A stretch of DNA of 64,000 bases, taken from the NCBI GenBank assembly GCA_039545295.1, contig BCIK01000001.1, positions 1,798,001 to 1,862,000 on the forward strand, given 5' to 3'. A model generated the notes under the pieces. It was not told where the DNA came from and ran no database searches. It saw nothing but the letters and a program-made list of their open reading frames with translations. Below, piece by piece: positions 29,583 through 39,200 of the stretch (position 1 is the first letter of the stretch; the number at the start of each line of letters is the position of its first letter). A program made the position numbers and the translations under genes. Source of the stretch: Udeniomyces pyricola. Lineage: Eukaryota; Basidiomycota; Tremellomycetes; Cystofilobasidiales; Mrakiaceae.

Positions 29583-29678
29583 CATATATATATATTTATA
29601 TATATGTGGATGAAGTGTATACATGATAAAGCCAGCCGACCGCAGATACAATATATATGTCGCACGCGCGCGCGCGCT
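29583..29678. repeat. Alternating TA tracts and (CG)n run upstream of SLA1
   Basis: TATATATATATTTATATATATG occupies the left part (about 29585-29607, given here as two adjoining tracts) and CGCGCGCGCGCG follows a second ATATATAT at about 29664-29676. A CGT trinucleotide run is at 29769-29790, just before the SLA1 start. Confidence 0.7.
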
Positions 29679-29840
29679 AGCTGTGAGGTCATTCATCACA
29701 CATGCAGGATAACAGGTCATGGAGATGCGTTGCGTGGGCGCAAGCACCGGGGAGCCGTTCAAGGACGATGTCGTCGTCGTCGTCGTCGTCGTCTTCGTCC
29801 GCCTCGAACCATCACGAGTCGTTTGGTCTCATCACTCAAC

Positions 29841-32800
29841 ATGCTCGGACTTTACAAATCTCTCTACGACTACACCCCTCAAGACCCAGAGACCGAACTT
29901 GCTCTCACCGAGGATGCTATACTCTACGTGCTCGACAAGGAAGACGAACAGTATGTGCTCGCTCCCTCGCGCTTTCCCCCTTGAGGCGATCTCATGCTGC
30001 CTCTCAACTATTGCGCTTCCACGTCGTTGGGCGATCTCGTCCTCAGTATATCTTGATACGGAGTTCTTACAGAACTTATCGTGATGCTGCTTCTTTTTAC
30101 TTTACCCTGTAGATGGTGGAAGGCAAAGCTCAAGATTGAGAGCGGCGACGGTCCGGTCGGGCTCGTTCCCTCCAACTATCTCGAAGAGGTACGCTGAATC
30201 CTGTCCTATTGCTCGCCGCAAGGGGGCCATCCACATCCATCTCTGATGTTCGATCTTGGCGGGAGTGCTAACGTTATTATGGGGTGTGATGGATCGGAAC
30301 GATAAGGTCGAACCTCTTTCAGAGGCGCGTGCCATCTACTCATACGACGCGACAAACGAGGAAGAGATGACGATGGTGGAGGATGCTGTGCTCCAGGTAT
30401 ACGAACAGGACGACGAATGGACCCTCGTCAGGGTTCAAGGTGGGGATCGACTAGGCTACGTCCCTGGGTCGTACATCCAAACGGCTGAGGGCACTGGAGG
30501 AGAAGGCTTCAATGCTGCTGAAGAGGTTAGTCGTCTTTCTATATAGGTCACTCACCAGGGGTTACTCAACACGAGTCACTCACCCTGCTACGGGGCTCTG
30601 AGCTCCGTGATCCATCGGGCGTCATCTGCGTGATCAATCTGGTCCGACCTGGTGATCCATCTAGTCCGACCTGGCGCTCAATCAGACTTCATCTTAAACC
30701 TCTGGCTGCTTCCGCTCCCATTGACCACTGTCCCTGTCTTCCGTCCAGGTTCACTCCCCTCAAGCCGCTTACGTCGATCCATCCGAACGCGTCGCCGCCG
30801 GCCGGGATAAGGCCAAAGCCGATAGTATCGTCACCTGGGTCGTTTCGGTTCGTCTGGCTATTGTCATCTGCCATTGCTACGTTTCAAGCTGTGGGCTCAT
30901 CTGTTCTCGTCGCCATCATATAGGAACTCGAAGGAAAGAAGAAGAAGAAGGGTACACTCGGCGTCGGCAACGGTGCCGTTTTCTTTGCCAGCGAGTCCGA
31001 CAAGGTACGCTCTCGCTTCGTTGGCATCGTGTCGCGCCCTGGCGTCTTCCTCCCTATCCGTCTGATATCTGACTCACGACGAACTTCCCATACGCTCTTT
31101 AGAATCCCATTCAGCAGTTTCCTGTCAGCACCGTTACCTCCGCAGTCCAGGACTCTAAGGACATTGTCATCACCATTAGCACCCTCTCTGTGCCCCTTCA
31201 CTTTCACGCATCATCTAGGGATGACGCTGAGGCGATTATCGCCAAACTCTATCTCTCCAAGGATCTCTCTGGTGGATCCTTTGACCAGGCTCATGAGCAG
31301 GACCTTCCTCCTCCCAGCTCATCACCTTCCAAGAATGTTCGATGGGCTCCTAGTCCGGTATCGCCAGTCGCCGGAAACGAGCAGGTTGAAAACGAGCAGG
31401 TCCTGGCTGTAGCTCTCTATGACTTTGATGGAGAGGGAGAAGATGAACTTAGCTTAAAGGAAGGAGAGGCACTTGTGATTGTGGATCAGAACGATGGCGC
31501 CGATGATTGGTGGAAGGTCCGAAACTCGGCTGGGCAGGAAGGCGTCGTCCCAGCTCAATACGTCGAGGTCCGTTCTGCATCTTTGCTACAGTCTGTCCCT
31601 ACCAAGGATAGGGCGTAAACTGACGTGAGCGACTGACATCGCATTCTCGTTGTTTAGCTCACGCCGAGCGATCATCAACAACTCGTGCAATCAGATGAAG
31701 AGGATGATGGTGCCGCTGAGGCAGAGGCCGCTGCTACGAAGGAACGAGAAGCCCAAAGAGTTCGAGCCGAAGCCGAGAGGGCTGCCGAAGAAGATAGGAG
31801 GCAGCGAGCTGAAGTTGAGGACAGACGAAGGAGGAGAGAGGAGAAGGCGCGTCGAGAAGAGGAGGCAAGGAGGTACGTTCGCGTGCTCGTTCCTGCCCAA
31901 GACGCTCGTTTGGGGGTTAGCTGATTTGATCCAAAACTATAATTATCAGACGGGAAGCAGCTCGACAACAGGCACCTCCCGAACCGCCAAAGATCAAACA
32001 TCGACCGTCCACTCAAGATGTTGCTGCAGCGAGGGAATTGCCGAGTGCAAAAGGTCGAAGTCAACCAGAGCGACCTGCCCAAAGTTCATCTGGTCGCACT
32101 CGTGAGCCCTTTGTCCTTCTGGTATGCCTCTCATGTCTGCATCGGCTATGTAGCTGTCTGACTTGTGTTCATAATTGTCCGCGTTCAGGTCCATCGGAAT
32201 CCAAGACTCGGGTCTGGCACGATAAGACAGGCCAATTCAAGGTCGAAGCCGAGTTTCTCGGATTCAAGAACGGCAAGCTCCGTCTGCACAAGCTCAACGG
32301 GGTTGTGATTGAGGTTCCATTGGAGAAGATGTCACCCGAGGACACCGACTACATCGAGCGGGTCACGGGGAGCAGGCGTGCTCCAGCCAATGACGACGAT
32401 GTCCCCCTTGCCCACTCCCATCCTCAAGCCCAAAAGGCTCGGCCTACCAGCAGCGTTACTCGTGACCACGCTAGCGCTAGTCGCTCCTCGCCCTCCTCAT
32501 CCTCTTCCTCCCGCCCTCAGCAGCCGCCATCGCAGTCCCAAGAAAAGAAGAAGGCCCCTCGGACAGATTGGTTCGATTTTTTCCTCTCCGCCGGCTGCGA
32601 CATGGACGACTCAACTCGCTACGCCAATGCTTTCGAAAGAGACCGTATCGACGAATCCATCCTTCCCGACATCGAGGCATCCACTCTCAGGTCTCTGGGA
32701 CTTCGTGAGGGAGACGTCATCCGAGTACGCAAGGCTATTGCGGCTAGAAACCCGCCCAAAGAGAAGAGGGCACAAATTGAGAGCGACGAGGCCCTCGCTC

Positions 32801-34355
32801 GACGGCTGCAAGAAGAGGAGAACTCGGGCAAGACTTCTCGTGCCTCAACATCTAGTCCTGCCCCAGGCCTTTTCACGAATTCGACTGGAGTCCTTAAGAA
32901 TCAAACTCGACGCGGTCGCCCAGAAAGGAAGGGAACGGACTCCACCGTCGATGCCTCCGTCCTAGCCTCAGCCTCTACCAAGCTCGCTCGTACTGAAACC
33001 CCGCCTCCGGCCAGAGCCCCGTCACCCATCGCTCCTCCTCAGAAGCCTTCTCCTCCGCCAACCGCTTCGTCCGGATTTGATGACGACGCTTGGACCCCTC
33101 GACCAAGCTCAACCAAGCCGACAAACTCTGTTACGGCTTCCGCTCCTGCGCCTGCCCCAGCCATCGTTGCGCCCGCTCCTCAAGCTCCTCAGCTCATTAG
33201 CACCGATAGCTACTCGGCGAGACCTGCGAGTGCCGCACCAGCTTCCGTTGCCCCTCAGGCCACTGGGGCTTTCGAGTACCTCGCCTCAATTGGACAGCAA
33301 CGACCACCCTCTGCTCCCATCCAACCGAATATCACCGGCATGAATAACCTTAGCATCAACGCGGCCACCCCAGCTCCCACCGCCCCTCAGAGCTATCACA
33401 ATGGTCTTGGATTCGGCAACTCAACGGCACCCATGAGTCAGCTCCTTCAGTCGCAACAGACCGGGGCGTTCCAACAGCAGGCTCCTCGAGGGCCTCTTGC
33501 CCCTGTTCCGTCGAACCAATCCCTTCTCAATCCGCTCATTCCCACAAACACGGGTGCAAACCAATTCATACCGACTCGTCAAGCTGCCTCCCCTTCTGGC
33601 TTCCAACAACCTCAGCCGACAGGCTTCCAATCCATGCAGCAGACTGGATTTCAACCCCAGCAGACGGGATATCAACAAGCTCAACAGACGGGCTATCAAC
33701 AGCCCCAGCAAACGGGCTTCCCGTCGGCCTACGGAGGAGGAAGCGGTGGCTATACCTCCGGCTTCATGGCATCGCGTACGTTTGCTCACCGTTTACGTCT
33801 CAATATGATCCGGCGCATTTCAGCTCACATCATTTATTCGTCTGGCCATAGAATCGACCGGCTTCCAGAACCCGATCTTGCAATCCAACGCCAACGCGCT
33901 TTCTGCGGCGGACCAATTCAATGCCCTCGCATCTGCACGCCCTCAGGCCAGTCCAGGTCCGGCCGTCCAACCCAACAGTTTCAATCCATCTCAAGTCTTC
34001 GCTTCAATGCGCAACAAGGCACCGGAAAGTCCGTCTGGACCTCAAGACGCGAACAAATACGACGCGCTGAGACCTCAGATGACTGGTACGTTCTTGCTCT
34101 ATATCCACTGCATTCTTCAACCAAATGTTGGCTGACTTGTGCGTGTGCATGGTCACACCATCTTTCTCTGTCTCTGCTGGTAATCCGGGCTTCCCGATGC
34201 AAGTCCAGCAAACAGGCTTCATGCAGCCTCAACAAACGGGCTTCATGCAACCCCAACAGACGGGTTTCATGCAGGCGCAGCAGACAGGCTTCATACCCCA
34301 ACAGCCAGGTGGCTATCCGTACCAGTCGCCATACCAGCAGCAACCATACCGTTAG
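29841..34355 (+). CDS. SLA1: SLA1-like endocytic adaptor (three SH3, SHD1, SHD2, C-terminal QTG repeats)
   Basis: Clathrin adaptor and regulator of Arp2/3-driven actin assembly at cortical patches. Start ATG 29841 (MLGLYKSLYDYTPQ). SH3-1: LYKSLYDYTPQ...WWKAKLK...VGLVPSNYLEE. SH3-2: ARAIYSYDATNEEEMTM...GYVPGSYIQ. A region near 30950-31260 resembles the PH-like segment. SH3-3: AVALYDFDGEGEDELSLKEG...DWWKVRN...GVVPAQYVE (31400-31570). A charged coiled coil follows (31690-31970). SHD1: WHDKTGQFKVEAEFLGF...GVVIEVPLEKMSPED (32210-32360), which in yeast binds NPFxD cargo signals. SHD2, SAM-like: DWFDFFLSAGCDMDDSTRYA...LRSLGLREGD (32565-32715). The tail is Pro/Gln-rich with repeated QTGF. Many copies fit [LIVM]xx[QNTS]xTG, the Prk1/Ark1 kinase target, implying phospho-control. 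Stop TAG 34353-34355. Confidence 0.93.
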
Positions 34356-34456
34356 CCAGCTCGCCTGGCCGCCGCGTTGTTCCTCATCCTCGTCTCTTGT
34401 GTCATGGTTGCAACGTCTCATATATGATACCCTTGCTCTACGTGATTCGTGAAAGT

Positions 34457-35594
34457 TCATTGAATCGTGACCCGAAGATGCTCGAAAGAAAGAGAGGAAG
34501 CGAATGCAAAACGTTCTAGGCGGAACGAAGATAGTAGATCAACCATGCGACAAAAAGCTATAACATGGTTGTAAGAGAGAAGAGGGGGGAAGGAGTTGTG
34601 AAATGGGAAAGGTTCAGTCCGTTTGTTGAGGAAATCGGAAGGCCAGAGAGCACTCCAAGTACGCACAACAAGTAGAGATGCCCCAGCGGCAAAGACGTTA
34701 CGCAAGATCGTGAGTCGCCTTTTCCTGCGCTCGGCCTTGATGATTCGATCTTGATTTGCTTTCTGGAGCTACAGTAGATTGCGCAAAAGTCAGAGAGTGA
34801 TGGCGACAGAACTTGAACCTGAGGCCGAGAGTCATAGATACAAACCAGTTGATCCGTATTTGTCCATCGTTTTCTGTCCTTTCGGATTCGGCCGTTCGTC
34901 TTCTGAACCTCTATAAAGCCACGACGGTCGGGTAGGTTGGATGGCTTAGCAACTGCCAAGTGCGAACAGGCAGGTTCAGAGCTCGGCATAACGCAAGCGA
35001 ATGATGAAGATGCTCACGAGATTGGACGTCAATGACCATCTGCTCAGCCTGAGAGATAGTCGATTCGGCCGAGCTAATAGTTTCTTGGTGGTGGGATAGT
35101 GTCAGATGTTGATCCGATGTCGAGTCTTCATTGGAGAGGTGCTCCTTGTAACGGTACATGAGGCCCGGCTCGGTTAGCCTGCGGGGTCCCGTTCACTCGT
35201 CGCATCGGCGAGCAGCACACTACGACCCTTACCTCTGCTATTGTATCCATAGCTGAGAGCCTCTCCAAAACTCCAATCCAATTCAGGAAGGAATGCTCAA
35301 GCGAATGCTGCCAATGTTCAAGGCAACGAGATTCGAGAATCAGCTGTTAATGGAGAACCTTGGCAACGGAGGTATGCCCTGGTTGTCCGATGAGGCCAGG
35401 AAGTGTCAACTAACTTGGATCGATACCTGCTGTCGAGCGAGTTCGTTGGACGATGCCAGACGTTGACTGATGGCGTTACCGAGAAGACATCTGCCAGAAG
35501 TCTCGAAGGCGTGGTGAGCACAGAAGACGATGACGAGAACGGAAGATGATGACGCTACGTGCTCACGAGGAGTCGATTCGAGGCCGGTAGTCAT
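34457..35594 (-). CDS. Unknown coiled-coil protein with C-terminal membrane segment
   Basis: Not recognised. Traced exons: MTTGLESTPREHVASSSSVL (ATG 35594) through GNAISQRLASSNELARQQ; LILESRCLEHWQHSLEHSFL to AMDTIAE (35230-35345); MYRYKEHLSNEDSTSDQHLT through ETISSAESTISQAEQMVIDV (35030-35160); EVQKTNGRIRKDRKRWTNTD (34845-34910); and LQKANQDRIEAERRKRRLTI followed by LRNVFAAGASLLVVRTWSAL. The middle is heptad-like and the end has a basic patch before one hydrophobic segment, a layout like SNARE-type or other tail-anchored proteins. The reading after this segment (to the stop at 34457) is long for a strict tail anchor. It converges on SLA1 with 101 bp between stops. Confidence 0.5.
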
Positions 35595-36041
35595 ATCTCT
35601 GGGGAGAGAGTGGGCGACAAGGCGGATCGTAAGGAGAGACGGTGAAGGGTGGTGGTGTCGTTGGTTCCATGGGCTGGTGCAAGCTGGTGGCGCGAGCTGG
35701 TCATGGAAGCTGGTGGATGGATATATGCGCGTTAGTGATTGAGTACTGAGTATATGAGTATATGAGTATAAGAGTATAACGAGCACAGAGTACTGAGTGC
35801 TATCACGCAGTTGCCTGTTCACGTTGGCACCGACACTCGATCGATCAGCTTCGACCATGTAGTCACGCACGTGATCTCTCAACAGGCAGTCGGCCAGTGG
35901 ACAATTATCAAATCACGGCACAGAGTGGTCATCCATAAGGCGGGTGTTCAGAGCGAATCGAAGTGTCATTACGGGGAAAAGGCGAGCAATTCAAGGAACG
36001 CGCGCGAGAAACAAGAGATAATAAAAACTGGTAGAAAAGAG

Positions 36042-36075
<34 letters not shown>

Positions 36076-36233
36076 GAGGAGGAAAAAAAAAGGCAACAAA
36101 CTTGTGAGACATGTAGAATGTAACAGAATGTAACAGAATGGAACAGAACAGAACAGAACAGAACAGCACAGAACAAAACAAAACAGAATAAAACAAAATA
36201 AAACAACACAACACAAAGCTAAATTCAGAGCTC
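35595..36233. other. Intergenic region with GAGTATAT and AACAG/GAA repeats
   Basis: Left part is the promoter of the coiled-coil gene and has GAGTATAT repeats (about 35745-35785). Right part is the 3' flank of NIK1 and is very simple in sequence. I see no further gene. Confidence 0.5.
36042..36215. repeat. Purine-rich GAA run followed by AACAG/AACAAAAC repeats
   Basis: GAA triplets at about 36042-36076, then GTAACAGAAT and AACAG pentamers (36116-36172), then AAAACAAAAT-type units to about 36215. On the NIK1 strand this would be a long U-rich, UGUU-rich 3' UTR directly after the stop codon. Confidence 0.75.
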
Positions 36234-39200
36234 TCAGGCTTTTCTAGTCCGAAGCTGCCAGACTTTAGAGATCGTGCCTAATAGGTCCACACGGCGTAGC
36301 GGCTTCGTGACATATCTGATGAATATCAACAGACGAAAGTGGTCAGTATAGTAGATTGATGGACAGCCTGAAGCAAGAAGCATTGTAGACAGACGTACTC
36401 ATCCATGCCTGTCGTTTAACAAGGACAAAAAAATATAGCAAAGACGGCGTTGGGCCAAGTGTCGATCAGCTGCAAGATATCGTCTGAGCCAAGATGAGAC
36501 GATTTGACACACGAACCTGCTGTCAGGCACTTCTCACGGTCGCCCTGTAGGACAAAAACGTGGTGTTAGCTTCGACACCACAGTTCGGACAATCTAGCGT
36601 AGCCAGCCTACTCACCAGCATAGCGTGAGCTGTTAAGGCAGGAAAACAATACGTATCAGTCAACATGGGTTCGAATGTAGCGAGAGAGAATAAGTTCATA
36701 CTAACCGGTCAATGCAATGACGGGCATGCGCTCATATCCCTCGGCTTCTTCTGTGGACCGAATCTGGGAGAAGAAGAGTCATGAACTCAGCATCAAGTGA
36801 CTAAGTGAACAATCGAGATCTGGAAGGAAACATGATGCGTACCAGAGCAGTAGCCTCGATACCGCCCATCACCGGCATTGACTATTTGGGGCGGAAAGAC
36901 AAATCAGCTCTCAACTTGGTGGGTTGAACTCCGTTCCTTCAAGCCTTGCTTTATTACTCACGACATCCATCTAGGCATGAGACAAACACGAGCGGATAAA
37001 GCGTCAGGGTTTCGAGTAGCAAAGATACATGACCCGAACAGCTTTCCAACTCACAAGAATCATGTCATAAGGCTGCCGATCGGCGTGGCGAGCCTTGAAA
37101 AGATCGACCGCAATCTACCGCAGAAAACATCGAAATAAGGTGAAATGGACATCTAAGTTGTCTCTCTGTACCATGAGACGAGCGCGACCTTTGGAGAACA
37201 TAGTCGACTCACCTGCCCGTTGTCGGCAATTTCGACCTTGTGGCCACATCCTTCTAGCAGTCGAACAGCAAGCTTCTGATTGACCTTGTTATCTTCAGCG
37301 AGCAAGATATCTAGTAGAACGTCCTTGGTCTGTAGGAGGAAAGCACATTAGGAGGCTGGACGTGTTTCGTTTGTCAAAGAAAACTATGATGGCAGCGCAC
37401 TGTATCTGTCGGCAGGGCCGTATACGACTCAAGAGCCGGAAGGAGAGCAGTAAACCTGAACAAGATGAACGTATGATGTATGAGTATGCGGCATGGTCAC
37501 AGACGAAGTAGTATCATTGGGGTACTTACAAATCCTGAGTGGAAGTTGGCGTCGTGCTGATGAATCAGAAATATGGTGAAGACGGCAGACAATTCAGCGC
37601 CAGAAGTAATCACGTATCACTACTGTTTTACCAAAACGCGCTTACCAATAACTCGTGATACCCATGTCGAGACAACTCTTGACAGGAATGGGCGGTGGGG
37701 TCTCGTCTGTAGGTGTTGGCAAGTTTAACAAGCGACGACGACTTTCAGGCAAGATGAAGAAGGGTGGTGGAGGATTTGCCAACTTGGCGGTCTACAAGGC
37801 GGAACAGCCCAGAGAAGATGGGTGTTAGCATAGCACAGGCATGTGATGACAGTTCAATAACGAACTCACGGGTGAAAGAAGGACGATAGGAATGTAGCGC
37901 AGATGCTCGATTTCTGTGTGGACAGGAAGAAACCAAGGAATTAATCATCTGTAGCGGAAACCGCTAGCAATGGATATATTATAGCCGACCTCGTAATTTC
38001 TCAGCCTATGATATAACAATTCAAAAGCAGCTTAAGTATCAGCGCCTCTTCGTCGTGACCGGATATGGCAAAGCTAGTTAGTACGCACCACTGATAGCGA
38101 GTCGACGATGATAGTATCAAACGAAGGTGTCGTCTGACTACCTTCTGGTACACTGTTCCAAAGCTCTGCTACCGACCGAATCACTATTGGACGGAGATTG
38201 AGCGTCTCAATTACCGCGGGAACATGGGTCTGGTCGCCGAGGGTATCGACGAAGAGAATATATCGGCCGGCCCAAGGTGCAATCTTTTCCATGATTGAGG
38301 CTGGAGGCATTGGACTGATCTCAGCCCTCGTCGTGAAGTAGAACTGAGAGCCACGACCGTACTGATAGGCGAAAGAACGTAGAACAGGAGTCAAATCAGC
38401 CTGTTGCCTTCGCAACGAAGGGTGGTGTAATACTTACGTCGCTGTTGACCCAGAGCTTTCCATCCATAAGAGAGACGAGTCGCTTAGAAATTGACAGTCC
38501 TAGCCCTGTGCCACCGAATTTCTGAATAGGCAAAAGGACTCAAGTCAGCAGTCGAGGACAACCAATCGTTCATTCTGGCGTGGACGTCACTCACCCGAGT
38601 CGTTGACCTGGAAAACATTTTCCAAGTGTAAAGGAGTAAGTACCAGCCAAGGGAAAATAGTCAAAGCAACTGAAATCTCACCCATCGGCTTGCTAGAAGT
38701 AAGAGAAATGAACGTCATCAGCTATATGGTCAGAAGAATACCATTTGTGATGAGTTATAGACCTACCGCGAATGTGTCGAAGATGAGGTCCAGCTTGTCT
38801 TGTTTGATCCCAATACCGGTGTCGGCAACGCAGCTGGAGACAAGCAGAATAAGATCAACTTTCGGTCAAAGCTACGATGCACTCAAATACGAACGACAGA
38901 AACTGACAACTCAATCTCGCTGACGCCATCCTCAATTCCGATCAGTCGGCAGGTCAGGGCAACCTGACCTCGAGTGGTGAACTATGAGCAAGCCATTCTG
39001 ATCAGCTACCAATCAAGGATTGCATGTATATACCTATCGGCATGGCAGGCTCACTTTGACAGCGTTTCCGACTAGATTTGTAATGACCTATACATAAGAC
39101 GACGAGTGAAACGCTCATCTTAGTCATCAGTCGTTGTAAACAGAGCGAAGGAACGCGCCACATACCTGTCTCAGCCTAAAAGGGTCTCCAACAAGCTGAT

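Noticed and set aside
33770..34452. Continuation of the SLA1 frame past the exon end
   Set aside because: Reading straight through gives sequence unlike SLA1. Splicing near 33775 and 34085 restores the QTG-repeat tail, so the continuous frame is intron read-through.
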